Origin: Scalesia atractyloides
Taxonomy: Eukaryota; Streptophyta; Magnoliopsida; Asterales; Asteraceae
Direction of reading: 5' to 3'
DNA: 64,000 nucleotides
Assembly (NCBI GenBank): GCA_947069175.1
Contig: CAMTDV010000022.1
Location: forward strand, 34,969,476-35,033,475
Below, in pieces: positions 11,746 through 23,339 of the stretch. Both the position numbers and the translations under genes were made by a program. The number at the start of each line of letters is the position of its first letter. Within the stretch, counting starts at the first letter, position 1. The notes under the pieces were generated by a model, which did no database searches, was not told where the DNA came from, and saw only the letters and a list, made by a program, of their open reading frames with translations.

Positions 11746-13079
11746 ATCAGGGGATATACATGAGGTTGAGTTTGAGGAAGACGACGACTTGACGTGATTC
11801 TCATCGGTTTGATGAATTTTCTGTACATTCTTTCTTAAATTCTAAAAATCCAAAAAATATGTTTTTTATTTTAGGGGGAGAAAGTTTGGGAAAACACAAA
11901 AATATCTTAAAAGTCAAAAAGAGTTTTTGTGAAAAAGAGAGATTATATTACATCAATATGACAGTCACAGTATGATAAAGATATGGAATGATTAAACAAG
12001 TAAGTAAATAGGTCTTACTGAGGATGTCAATAGGCTTCACTCGTTCAGTAAATTGTTTTCAAGATATAAACCTAAATGAAAAACTGAATAACTTGTGGGT
12101 TAATATCTCTCGGATATATGGACTTAGTACTCCGAAATTTTGTTTGAGAGAATGCCAGATTATGCGATACTAGGTCTTTATATTTAATCGATATCTGTGG
12201 TATTATCCGAGTTCTTCTAGTTTTGAGTCAGCAATGGCCTAGAACTTGTATAATACTTTACGTATTATTCGCCTATACAAGCTGCATAAAAAATGATTAT
12301 GTCATAAACTTTGTGACATATGCAGTTCAAAAAATTCCTTTAAGGAACACCACCTAAAGACGAGCCTTCATCTCTTTGTATGTACGGTAGTACTAACCTG
12401 AGCTCTCAAGGTCTCGCAATTCACCCCTTTACTCAATTGGATATATTCTCCTGGGAAATGAAATTTTAGGAATCTCGATACGGGAGTATATTCTGAGATG
12501 GGACACACGTTATTTCATGTTCTTAATATTACCTAACATATCTTGAAACAGTTGAGAAACGAGAAGACGTTTAAGTGGATAAGAATATTGGCAATCTAGG
12601 TAAATCTAGTTAAAAGCTTAATGAGCATACCAAGATCAACGGCATTGGTGATTTGTTTAAATACTTGATATGATCCTCTTAACACAAAACTCACAAAAAT
12701 ATGTATCTTTACTGGTTATTTCTTGTTGAAAAAATCCAAAACCTAAAAAGATTTTCAGTTTCCTTAGTTATTTAGTTTTGTCTTAGTCTACCGATGATGT
12801 AAACACTGATAGTTGAAGTCATGGCGACATCTTGCTGAAGGAAATCTGAAGACTACGGTTGGGAGCTAATCTTAAAAAGAAAAAGTTTACCTGAATGTCA
12901 ATAGAGTTCATTAGTTTAAAACTTTACATTTTAAAATAAATCTGTTTTGGTCAAACTTGGTCAACCAAGGTCATTCACTTGGACTTGGTAAGCAAATCAG
13001 GAAACCAGGGTCACGAACTTGGACTTGGTTATCTGAGTGGGTTTTAAACAGATAATATTTCATAAAAATCAAAAAGTTT
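11746..13079 (+). other. E1 post-pol noncoding block
   Basis: No usable ORF. A purine run TAGGGGGAGAAAG sits at 11872-11884, about 130 bases after pol, and resembles a polypurine tract although the LTR is more than 5 kb away. Further on (12120-12780), motifs such as GATGGGACACACG, GTTTAAGTGGATAA and TGATATGATC also occur after the pol genes of E3 and E4. The block therefore appears conserved across copia lineages. Confidence 0.7.
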
Positions 13080-13800
13080 AAAAAGTATCAGAACTTATTC
13101 GTACGAGTATCACTAACTCGTACGAATGGCATTTGGTGTTCATTCGCACAAGCCTTTGGTTTGTACGAGTGACATTGAATTAGTATAAAAGGCTTTCTTA
13201 TTTGCACGAGCCAACCTATTGTCATTGTGCGACTGAGAGAGAATTTTGTGCGAACCAGTTCTAAACTTTGATTTTTCTTGACATATACCGTGTATCATTA
13301 CATTGGGGAGGTTGATTCGCACACCTCTTACGATGGGAAAGGTACTATTGCGTGTTCTTTGCCGTTATAATGCTGGATTTAGACCAAACGAACATAAAAC
13401 ATAGATTTAGGGAAATTGGATCGGTAAAACCTAAAATTGAACTTAAAATCATCAATATCGGCCCCAATAGCCTATAAATCAACTATCAATTTGATAAAAA
13501 CAACACGTTTTAAGTTCGTTTTAAACTTGGTGTTATTTGGTATGGTTTATGATTCGTACGAAGGACTACTAGTACGAGCTGAGTTTTAAAATTTGTTAAG
13601 TATTATTGACTCGTACGAAGCATTGTTCGTATGAAGCAAGTTTGGTAAAATCTTTTGAAAAGTCTAAGTCTTTAGTCACCCATACGAAGTAGTGACTCGT
13701 ACGGGTAATGATTTGATTAAACTTGAATATTGTCTAAGTATTGACTCGTACAAATGTATGGATCGTACGAGTAACCTTGTAAGTTGAAGTTTGTAAAAAA
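13080..13800 (+). repeat. CGTACG-type motif array upstream of the E1 aORF
   Basis: About a dozen irregularly spaced variants of a palindrome around TCGTACGAA appear, for example near 13098, 13120, 13160, 13553, 13578, 13612, 13692, 13745 and 13770, with variants TTCGCACAAG and TCGTATGAAG. Spacing is irregular, which separates them from a tandem satellite. A TATA-like stretch (AGTATAAAAGGC) lies at 13176-13187 inside the array. The array ends just before the aORF and may be its promoter region; that role is inferred. Confidence 0.8.
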
Positions 13801-13804
13801 ATTT

Positions 13805-16800
13805 CTAACGGTTTGAACTCTTTATGTGTGCCGGTCAAAAAACGTCTTTCTCTCCGTTTCACAATATATGTTGTCTGCTTGATGAATCTATTATGGAGAT
13901 TGCTGCTTATCAAGATGTGTTAGATTGTTTGAGCAGAATCCCGATTACCAAAGCGCTCACTGATCGTCATACAGCATATATAGACCTCATGTCGAATATT
14001 TTTGGAACGTGGCAGAGTTTGATGCTGAAGAGAATGCGATAGTTTCAGCTGTGAAGATAGACGATGAGGATATATACAGGTGAAGATTACGAAAGATTTG
14101 ATCAGGAAGGTTTTGGATTTTAAAGATAATGAAGACGATCCAACAGGGTTTTCTGAGTATATGGTGAAGGGATGTTTCTACCGAATGGGTTACGTTGGAT
14201 TTGTGAACGCAGCTCCTTTCAAGAAGGGTAACCTTAGCGCGCCATTTCGATACATTGCACATTTTGTTATTCATGCTTTAAGTCATCGTAAAGGAGGGTT
14301 TGATGATTTGGTCAATTACCAAATGTGTATGATTACTGCATTGGTTCTGAATTTGCCATATGACTTTTCAAAGGTTATATTCACACAGATGGTGTAGAAT
14401 ATACAAAGAGAAAAGTTCTTGCAGTGCCCACGGTTTATACAGATGCTTCTGGATCACCTGCACTCGAACTTGAAGAAGAAAAAGGACGACGTGTTAAAGC
14501 TGGAACACATGGATGTCTCAACGCTTAAGAAGATGAATTTGCATTTAAAGACTTTTCTGAATGCCAAGCCAGTTTTTGGTGCTATCATTGATAAAGATTA
14601 CATTGCTCTGGCTCAGGGAAAATGGAGAAAGGAAGAGAGTGGGGATGAGAATGAAGAGCTGACTATGCTAGACGGTTTTGTTGCTAAGCGTAGTTCTTGG
14701 TTTGTGAAACATGGAGAAAAGAGTGCAAAGAGAAAGGCGACAGTTACATCTTCTACTTCTACAACGCAAAAGAAAAAGCAAGCAGCTGAAAGTTCTGGGT
14801 TAAGAGATGAACCAGAAATTGAAGAAAATATTGAAGATATTGTTGCAGACATTGAGAGGCAAGCGTTTGGTGGAGATAAAGTGGCACGTATCGTCTTCTA
14901 GCACTAATTCTAAAGATATAAGAGAAGGTGAAAGAAAGAGAGCCAAAAAGATAGAAGCAAAGCGTCTGGCTGAGAAAAAGAGAAAAGCTGAAGAGAAAAA
15001 GCGCAAAGCGGCAGGTGAGGATGATACTACGTATATACCTTCAGGTTCAGACTATGACACTCCTGTACACACACCAGCAAAGAAAAAGACACGACGTTTC
15101 AAGCGCCAAGCAGCTAGAAGCTCGGAGTCTTCTACTGTTAAATCCAAAGAGACAGTGCCAGAGCAGTCGATTGAAGAAGAGGTTGTTGTTGAACCAACTC
15201 CGCAAATTCCACCATCTCCACCAAGACAATCTGCATCACAATCACCACCTCGACAGGCTACTCCTCAGCCACCACCACAACCAACACCACAACCGACACC
15301 GCAACCGCAACCGCCACCGCATACTTCGCAGCCCCAGTCTCACTTTGATTTCGACTTTGATTTTGGGGATATTCTGCGGGGCGAAGACTTTACTACAGAC
15401 ATGTTTAACAACCCGCGCATTAAAGAACTACAGAAACAAGTCTTGTTAAACACTGTCAAAATTGCGGAGTTAAAGGAGTAGCTTAATATGCTTAATGAAG
15501 ATAAACAACAACTAGAAGCCAAGCTCGCCAGCATTGTGTAGAGAATGAACGTTTACGACTCCGAATGGCTGAATATGAGGAGGAACATCTCAGAAGTGAT
15601 AGAAGAATGAATCTGTTTGAGAAAATTCTGACGAAAAAGCTGGGAGTTAATATAGTTGTGAAGATTGATGAGATTGAACTCACTGAAGCCAGAGAGCGTG
15701 TTGCGGAAAGAGAATGTCTTGCTAAAGAACTATCAGATGCACAAGGCAAAGGAAAAGTGAAAGTTGTAGAGGATCCCGTGAATGTCACAACTGCGCCAGA
15801 AGCTGAATCTGTGCCGGTTATTACAAATATCGTGTTAGATACAGTGTCGAACAAGTGTGTGCTGATAGGAAAGCCTAAGGATGTGGATATTGACATGTCA
15901 GATCTTTCTGTGAGACACCGCGAATAGCTACTGAAAAAAAAATTAGAAAAAGAGATTGAGGAAGTGGTTAATGAATTTGATGAAGATGCTTAGAAAGAGG
16001 ATGAAGAATTAGATGATGTATTATCTGGTGATTCTGATTCTGATAATGGTGATGATGATGACAATGTAGGTGGTGCGGGTATTTTTGTAACCGAATCTAG
16101 TTTAAATGAAGAGATTGATTATTCGGTGTATTTAGACGATTTTGCAAATGAAACGACTGAGGAAGGTGATAAGGACAGAACTGAAGATCCTTCTGATGCT
16201 CAGCAGGTAGGAATCTTCACGGTAACTGATACATCTACCGTTCCTGTAGTGCCGAAACCGAAAATTTTTTATCTTGAGCATGATGTTGAGGAGGGAGAAT
16301 TTATCCACAGCTACTTTAAGGAAGAGATTGCCAAAATATTAGGCGTGGATGAAGAAAAGTTTGAGTTTGATTTCGAAGATGAGCTAAACGAGATTAGCGC
16401 TTTTGAGCCAAACGATTATGTTTTTGAACACGTTGAAGAGGCTAATGATTATGATCGAGTTATCGTGGAGGATGATTCTGATAACGATGTTTCTAATCTT
16501 GCCGATCAGGGTACATATGACTCCCCAACTTTCACTGAACTGTTTGCAGCAGAGAATGCCGATGTGCTGAAACGAAAAGTCAAAGAAGCTGCTAAACATG
16601 GAACAATTCCTCAACAATTGAATAGAGCTGAAATTGCCGAAATGAGGAACAAGTGGTTCAAGAGTTCACCAGCCAAGCGGAAGTTCAAACGTCCTCTAGC
16701 GTTCTTTACACGCGATGCAGATATTTCTCTGGGGGACATTATAAGCTGGGGTTGGATTGAAGAACTTAACGTTTACGCGATCAAAAGAGAGTTTGGGATC

Positions 16801-17340
16801 CAATACTTTAGATATTTGAGCGACATCAAATCCTTGCCTTATTGGGACATGGACATCAAAGAGCTGGTGCAAACGAAGACGATAAATCTGAAGATGAAAT
16901 TTCACGACCAACGGCTATGGAAGTTGATTAAGCTTGAAGCTACACATGGCTTTATACACTTGGAACCTCACTTTCTGAAGCGTATTACGAAGATTGATCC
17001 AATTACTAAAGAAAAAGATGTTACGCTCATCGTGAAGAGGCCAAAGGTTATGAAGAATATGCCAATGATTCAGATGGAGCAGGATTTCCACAAAAACTTC
17101 AAGTTAGCACTATGATTCTAGCACAGGAGAAGCTGTGATATGCATGCACCCTGATGATGATTCATGGAAGATAACTGAAGAGCTAATCGAAGCCGTCATA
17201 GCAAACAAACGAATATATGGCTGTGGTGTGGCATTCGAGTACTAGACCCGATGTGGCTAGTAAATTGTACGAAGAAAGATATAGATTGTTTGTTCTACAG
17301 TAAGATCAGCTACGAAGAAAAAGACAAAGAACAAGCACTC
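13805..17340 (+). pseudogene. E1 accessory 3' ORF (aORF, lineage A)
   Basis: Broken frames (13824-14042, 14080-14397, 14419-14901, 14807-15481, 15565-15927, 16126-17115) together describe one protein of roughly 1,100 residues. The N-terminal domain has ITKDLIRKVLDFKD, GCFYRMGYVG, FRYIAHFVIHALSHRKGG and CPRFIQMLLD. A Lys/Glu-rich region, a Pro/Gln-rich repeat tract (15220-15340), an acidic region (15940-16130) and the C-terminal domain shared with E2 follow. The order of the N-terminal motifs matches the E3 aORF (33436-34100). I recall such ORFs being annotated as hypothetical proteins in Asteraceae genomes, but could not check. The function is unknown. The sequence has no pol motif, so it is not a duplicated enzyme. 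Confidence 0.8.
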
Positions 17341-17474
17341 CAGTTTTAGAAGATTGTTAATGTCTGTTCCACAAATGATATACAATCTGGATAGACATGG
17401 AACAATTCTTGGAGGAAGCTGGAGGAAACCGAGCAAAAGAAGAACAAATGATATACCATCTGGATAGACATGGA

Positions 17475-17573
17475 AGTAGATCTCACTTGTTCGTTTGTCA
17501 TCCTCTCTAGCAATGAATTTCGCCTCTGCTAGTTGAGTAGATCAAACCGGTTGCTCATAGGAGGAGACGATCC
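17475..17573 (+). repeat. E1 3' LTR remnant (U5 end only)
   Basis: About 100 bases match the U5 end of the E2 LTR, including TCTCTAGCAAT, GCTAGTTGAG and the final CCCCCATTCACA. U3 and most of R are missing, and the aORF tail runs directly into this piece with no recognisable polypurine tract, so the LTR was truncated by deletion. E3 coding sequence begins at the next base. Confidence 0.75.
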
Positions 17574-18690
17574 CCCATTCACAGATTCAGACAACTATTC
17601 TAGTTTCCCTGAAACCTCAACTGATACTTCAGATCTCTCTAAACATTGTGAAGTTGAATATATTATTGTGTTGGATTGTCTGAATGAGATAGTTGATGAA
17701 CATAAGTTGTCTGATAAATCTGAGGATCAGACTGAAGATTATAAATCATCAGATAATGAGCAAGATGTTTATGAAAGTCGAACTATTGACGAAAATTGCT
17801 CATCATCTTGTAAACATGAATCAAATGATCCTGAAAGTTTTGTGTCTGATGAAACGGTTGTCATCTCCAAAAGCTCAGTCTCTAAAGAAAATGTTTCAAA
17901 TGAAACTAAGCATACATGATCCACTCCTGCAAAGAAAAGGCGATCATGAAAAACCAGAAAACAACACAAAGAAAAACTCAAGAGGAAATCTCCTCAAATG
18001 TTGTTGATAAAAATCAAAAGAAAAACACACCTCGAAAACTAACTAAACCTAAGTTGAAGGGTAAAGTTATCGACACTCACTCTTGTGCTGATGATTGTGA
18101 GCAGGTTTCATCCAAGAGTAAATATGCACACAAGAATCAGCACCTAGTGGAAAGTAGAGACCAAATAAGCTCCCCAAAATAACACAAGCAGAACAAAAGT
18201 CTTTTCTCAAAAAGATAAACTTGTTTTAATTGTGGAATTCCGAGGCACATAGCTAGAAATTGTGTTCATCGTCCTCTCGTTTCTTACAGGTTAAAGGAAC
18301 ACCTATCATTAGATAACTTTGCACTATCGACGTCATGGACATCAATTCTCTCAGGCCAAGTCCTCTGATGAAGACTAGAATCTAGCAAACAAAATCAATC
18401 AAAAGTTTTCAAACTCAAATGGTTTCCAAAATCACTCCAATAAATTTAATGGAACATCTACCAAATTCATTTTGAACAACATTGATTCAAAAATCTGGAA
18501 TCCTAAAATTCTTGCTAGATCTCAGTCTCAATACTCAAATTGTCAAACTCTACAACCTGTTCTTTCCAAACCTCAAACTCTTCTAAAAATCATGTGATCT
18601 TTCATGAGGTTTTGCGAACAAAGAGTGATGATCAACCCAGATCAAATATGGTATGGGTTCCAGTTTCTCAGTAATCCTGTTATGCATGTA
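17574..18690 (+). pseudogene. E3 gag spacer and zinc knuckle
   Basis: The open stretch 17533-17919 enters from E1's LTR remnant and continues as an acidic Ser/Asp/Glu-rich segment. Basic, Lys-rich pieces follow, then a CCHC-like knuckle, CFNCGIPRHIARNC, at 18222-18263. It corresponds to the second knuckle of E1 and E4. Stops interrupt every frame. The region down to 18690 is degraded sequence leading to the protease. Confidence 0.75.
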
Positions 18691-18699
18691 GGAATGACT

Positions 18700-19316
18700 A
18701 TGGAGGGCTATCGTGGGACTTTGGTTTATCGATAGTGGTTGTTCCAAACACATGACAGGGACATCTCCCAGTTGAATGACATCAAAAGTTTCGTCGGCAG
18801 ACTTGTCAACTTTGTAGGAGGAGAAACAGGAAGAATAACTATGAAGGGTACAGTAAAAAACAGAGCTCTCAGCTTCTCCGATGTCAATTATGTTCCAGAA
18901 CTCAAATACAATCTCTTGAGTGTCTCTCAGATGTACGATAATGGTCTAGAAGTTCTTTTCACAAAAGGTAGATGCGTGATTTTAAAGCAAGGGATAGTTA
19001 TATCGGAGAATTGGTACTTGCTTGAAGCCGAACGTCGTGTAAATGCTTACGTGCTTAACATGAACAAAGCTCCCTCAGATCAAGTTACCTGTTTGTTCTC
19101 TGAAATCGCCGAATATGATGCTATGTTGTGGCATCGTCGTTTGGGTCATCTTAACATGAAGAATTTTAATCTACTTGCCAAAGGAGGATTAGTCAGAAAC
19201 TTACCAATCAAAGATTTTATGCAGATCGAGAAATGTGAATTTTGTGCTCGTGGGAAACAGCATCGTAAACCTCACAAACCAAGCTCGTGCACACGACATC
19301 TAAATTCCTAGAACTG
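18700..19316 (+). pseudogene. E3 protease and GAG-pre-integrase segment
   Basis: The protease signature FIDSGCSKHMTG is encoded at about 18726-18761, one frame away from the open stretch 18739-19311. That stretch continues with GRITMKGTVKNRALSFSDVNYVPELKYNLLSVSQ in pieces, and with the pre-integrase motif LWHRRLGHLNMKNFNLL and CEFCARGKQHRKPH. The order and spacing are those of copia. One frameshift close to the active site separates DSG from the rest. Confidence 0.88.
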
Positions 19317-20455
19317 CTTTATATGGATCTTTTTGGTCCTATAAATGTGTTGAGTATCGGAGGAAAGGCTTATTGCTTGGTCATCACCGATGATTTCTCT
19401 TACTTCACTTGGGTGTTTTTCTTAGAATAGAAGAGTGATACTACAAGTCTGATAAAGAAATTTGTCACTCTCATGGAGAATCAGGCGAACGCGCGAGTAA
19501 AAATTATTCGTTGCGACAATGGGACGGAGTTCAAGAATGTTGAGCTGAATAATTTTCTGGCTTTGAAAGGAATTGATCGTCAATACAGTGCAGATCGAAC
19601 TCCTCTACAAAATGGAGTTGCTGAAAGACGCAACGAACTCTCATTGAAGTTGCTCGTATGATGCTGATAGATTCTAGCCTTCCACTAATCTTTTGGGAAG
19701 AAGCAGTGAACACCGCCTGCTATGTTCAAAATCATGCGCTTATCAACAAACGTCACATGAAGAAGCCTTATGAAATAGTTGAAGGATAGACACCTTCTGT
19801 ACAACATTTCCGCACTTTTGGTTTTTCTTGTGTTCTCCTAACTATGGATGCCAAAGGTAAATTTGAAGCAAGAGGAAATCCATGCTATTTCATCGGCTAT
19901 GGTAAAAACACCACATATCGAGTATACAATAAGATCAAGAAGCAGATTGTGGAGACGTTCTACATGGATTGGCTTGAAGAAAATCCCAAATACACTCGAA
20001 TTGGACATGAGTGGTTATATGATTATTCTTCCTTGTTTAAGTCGTTTAATATTCTATCTGATGTGATTGTTACTGCAGATATCTCAAGTATAGTGATACC
20101 TATTCCCGTTGTCGCTGAAGATGATGACATGCAACTACAAGAAGCTTTCAAGAAACTTACTGTGGATCTACCGGGATTTCACGAAGTTGCTACTGCTCTG
20201 CATCCTTCTTCACCTATTCAAGAGCCGGTTCTTGAATCTACTTCAATAGCTACTCCTGATGATGTAGTTCACAACACTGAAACCTCCACAGAGCAAACTG
20301 TTGTTGGTCCTTCAAATGCAAACATTCAAGGAGCTTCATTGTTTCCGGAGCCGATTTCGTCAGATTACACTGTAGATCCACCGATGATCAACATTGCTGC
20401 TGCATCAAATGGGGGGAGCAAACTAGGATAGTATCAGGAATTTTTCAATTCTGCA
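19317..20455 (+). pseudogene. E3 integrase
   Basis: YMDLFGPINV (about 19322) and IIRCDNGTEF (about 19505) carry the two catalytic Asp residues, and LQNGVAERRN (about 19610) the Glu. A stop occurs near 19430 and a frameshift after 19630. The C-terminal region (19844-20431) includes DAKGKFEARGNPCYFIGYG and a Pro/Ser/Thr-rich linker that leads to RT. Confidence 0.88.
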
Positions 20456-22115
20456 ACCAAACATGCAGGCTCCTGCTGTAGCAATTCCACAGCGTGTTCA
20501 GAGAAACCATCCAATTGCAAATGTTATTGGTCTTGTAACTGCTGGTGTACAGACCCGTAGTAGATTAGGAACCATTAACACATGCTTATATTCATGCTTT
20601 GTTTCACATATTGAGCCTAAGAGCATTGATGTTGCTTTGCAGGAACCTAGATGGGTCGATGCAATGCACGGAGAGCTCAATCAATTTGAAAAGTTGGGTG
20701 TAAAGAAATTGGTAAAGCTGCCTCAAGAAAATGATGCTCTTGGAATACGGTTGGTTTACAGGAAAAAACGGAATGCCACTAGAGTGATAGTAAGAAACAA
20801 AACACGATTAGTTATTCAAGGTTTCAAGCAGATTGAAGGTCTGGATTATGACGAAGTGTACACTTCCGTAGCAAGACTTGAAGCCATTCACATCTTCTTG
20901 GCATATGCATCTTACATGGGATTCACCGTTTATCAAATGGATGTCAAGACTGCGTTTCTATATGGGAAGGTCAAGGAGGAAATTTATGTCGCTCAACCCC
21001 CTAGGTTTGTTGATTCAAAGAAACAAAGCTATGCCTACAAGTTAGATAAAGCTTTGTATGGACTGCACCAAGCACCTCGTGCATGGTACGCAACCTTAAC
21101 AGAGCATCTACTTGCACGCAGATACACCCGGGGGATGATAGATCAAACGCTATTCATTAAACGCATTGACTAGGATCTCATCCTTGTTCAGATCTATGTT
21201 GACGATATCATTTTCGGGTCAACCAATGAATAATTATGCAAGGAATTCGAGGAGGTAATGAAGAAGAAGTTCGAAATGAGCTCATTAGGTGAAATGACAA
21301 TGTTCTTGGGTTTGCAAGTTCGTCAAAGCAGTCAAGGAATTTTAATTCATCAAGGAAAATACATTCAGGACGTTCTTACAAAATTCAACATGACAGATTC
21401 TAAACCCATGGACTCCCTCATTGCTGAATGGCCACTACTAAATGAAGATACTGAAGGCAGTCCAGTCAATCCAACATTGCACCGATCTATGATTGGTTCA
21501 CTGATGTATTTGACTGCATGACGACCAGACATTATGTTTGCTGTCTGTCAATGTGCTCTTTTTCAGGGCAATCTTAATCTTTCTCATCTTATTACCGTTA
21601 AACGAATCTTTAGATACCTGAAGGGAGCTCCAAAGCTTGGCCTCTAGTATCCTAGAGATTCAAACTTTGATTTATTTGCTTTTTCTGATAGTATTCTTGG
21701 AGGGAAAGACAGGGATATGATGTCTACATCGGCTAGATGCCAATACTTGGGAGATAGACTCATCTCGTGGCAATGCAAAAAGCAACAAACAGTGTCACTT
21801 TCAACTGCCGAAGCAGAATACGTTGCAGCATTCGCTTGCTGCTCCCAAGTTATTTGGATGCAATACCAGCTTGACGATTACGGTTTGACTTATCTAAACA
21901 CTACTATCTATTGTGATAACGATGTCGCTATCCAAATCATCAAAAACCATGTTTTTCACTCCAAAACCAAGCACATTGATATCAAAGTTCATTTCATTTG
22001 AGATTCCTATGACAGAGGATTGGTTAAACTTGAACAGATTCATATTGATGCTAGTACACAGGATCTTTTTACAAAACCTGTCAGCAACTAGAGATTCAAG
22101 GTGCTTGTTGACCTT
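20456..22115 (+). pseudogene. E3 reverse transcriptase and RNase H
   Basis: The open stretch 20463-21173 contains ALQEPRWVDAMHGELNQFEK, VYQMDVKTAFLYGKV and KALYGLHQAPRAWY. After a stop the catalytic box YVDDIIFGS lies at 21197-21223. MKKKFEMSSLGEMTMFLGLQV follows from 21258. RNase H includes LSTAEAEYVAA (about 21798-21830) and TKHIDIKVHFI. It is less decayed than the E1 RNase H, although the stops make it inactive. Confidence 0.9.
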
Positions 22116-22776
22116 TTAAAAATGATGCGATACACTTACTAAGCAACTAAAAAAACAAGGTTTTTGTAAATAAATTAATAAATAAATTCACATGTAAAGT
22201 ATTTTACTTTTGCACAAATTTAGGTGGAGAAATATTCATTTGAGGGAGTAATACGTGCCGGGAAGTGAAATAAATCTAATTAATTTCCGTACTAGTGAAT
22301 TTGATTAACACATGTAAAGTATCGATGTTGAAAAGGCAAGGATTCACTTTGATATGTTGATAGACTTATCGCTCTAAAAGCAAAAAGATACCAAGCGACA
22401 AAATTCTCCAAGCTATACATCATGTGGGTAACATATCATCGGCGTATGATTTCATGGTCTTAAATCCTGTGTTGATAGATAGCCAATGTCTGAGGTTCTA
22501 GGTCTGTATACTGGTGAGTCATCCGGGATATCAGGACTGCCTTTCTGTTGCATCCGGATACATGCAGACCTAGGCACAGTCAAGATATCCTTAAAAGAGC
22601 CAAACTCGAAGGCCAAAACCTTAAATAGAAAGGAAATCTCATCACGAGAAAATTCTATGTGCTTGAAAAGACGAATATACCATATAAGGTATAAAGCCTA
22701 ACCCTCGTCAGATGTTGATTGGTCAATTTGCGGTACGATGTACTTACCTGCTCACCAAGAAGTCTGACGTTGTTAA
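22116..22776 (+). other. E3 post-pol noncoding block, left part
   Basis: There is no usable ORF. A purine-rich TAGGTGGAGAAA lies at 22221-22232, in the same place as the internal purine run of E1. From 22465 to 22620 the sequence closely matches E4 at 30715-30855, including GTTGATAGAT, GGATATCAGG and GACCTAGGCACA. The block is cut at 22776 by E4 and resumes at 32249. Confidence 0.75.
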
Positions 22777-23256
22777 TGTTGGTGCATATTTGTGACGACA
22801 ACTTTTAGATTTGGTCTTTGGATATCTTGTAATTAGTAAAACGATAAACAGTTAGCGGGTTGGGCTTTATAATAGTTAGTTGTAGTGATTGGGCCAAACC
22901 AGTCCCACATAATAGGGAGTGGTATGCTAATTGGGCCTAGCCCTATTTGCAGCCCATGTGGTTAAACCCTAGCCCAGTTGCAAACCTGTCTCTATATAAA
23001 CAGAGCTTTGCATTAGGGTTAGGGTTGCTCAGTTGGTTACTTTAGAGAGAGTTGAGAGAGAATTCCTAGAGAGATTGGCTTAGACGAATTCGTGTGATCT
23101 AGATTGATTGTAATCGTTGTGATAGACAATCAATAAAGATCGGGTTATTGTGATTTCTATTTCTACTCGTATTTTTGGGATAATCTAATCTAGAGGATTC
23201 CGCACTCTTGATTGGATAGACGATTCTGTGAATCCATACGGATTAGGGGACATACA
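22777..23256 (+). repeat. E4 5' LTR
   Basis: It begins TGTTGGTGCATATTTG and ends GGGGACATACA. A TATA box (TATATAAA) lies at 22993-23000. Just upstream is AAACCCTAG (22964-22972), and just downstream is ATTAGGGTTAGGGTTG (23012-23027); both resemble plant telo-box elements and flank the predicted transcription start. Confidence 0.92.
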
Positions 23257-23272
23257 ATTAGTATCAGAGCGT
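23257..23272 (+). promoter_or_regulatory. E4 primer binding site
   Basis: ATTAGTATCAGAGCGT directly follows the LTR. It differs by one base or so from the canonical TTGGTATCAGAGC complementary to initiator Met tRNA. Confidence 0.85.
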
Positions 23273-23339
23273 TAGGCTCTTGATTGGCTTGGTTCAGAAT
23301 CGTTACTGTAGAAAAAGTTGGATTTTTGGACGTTTTGAC

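Larger units (their letters stand above)
1..17573 (+). mobile_element. E1: Ty1/copia LTR retrotransposon with accessory 3' ORF (lineage A, degenerate)
   Basis: In order, the sequence shows a leader, gag with a CCHC knuckle, a coiled-coil spacer, a second knuckle, protease, integrase, reverse transcriptase and RNase H. The protease-integrase-RT order defines Ty1/copia. After pol come about 2 kb of noncoding sequence, a long accessory ORF and a short remnant of the 3' LTR ending at 17573. The element is split by E2 (2400-7273); the aaaag duplication at 2395-2399 and 7274-7278 proves that the two halves were once contiguous. The 5' LTR lies before base 1. Its total length without E2 exceeds 12.6 kb, long for copia because of the gag spacer and the aORF. 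All ORFs carry stops and frameshifts, so it is dead. Confidence 0.9.

Noticed and set aside
13080..13800. Centromeric or other tandem satellite
   Set aside because: The motif is short and irregularly spaced with unrelated sequence between copies, and it recurs only within retrotransposon noncoding parts.
15015..15449. Open stretch giving a His/Leu-rich peptide in the second frame of the aORF
   Set aside because: It is a shadow of the Pro/Gln-rich aORF frame and has no support of its own.
22772..22776. A clean 5-bp target duplication for E4
   Set aside because: The flanks are gttaa and ttaaa; only ttaa is shared, so an exact duplication cannot be claimed.
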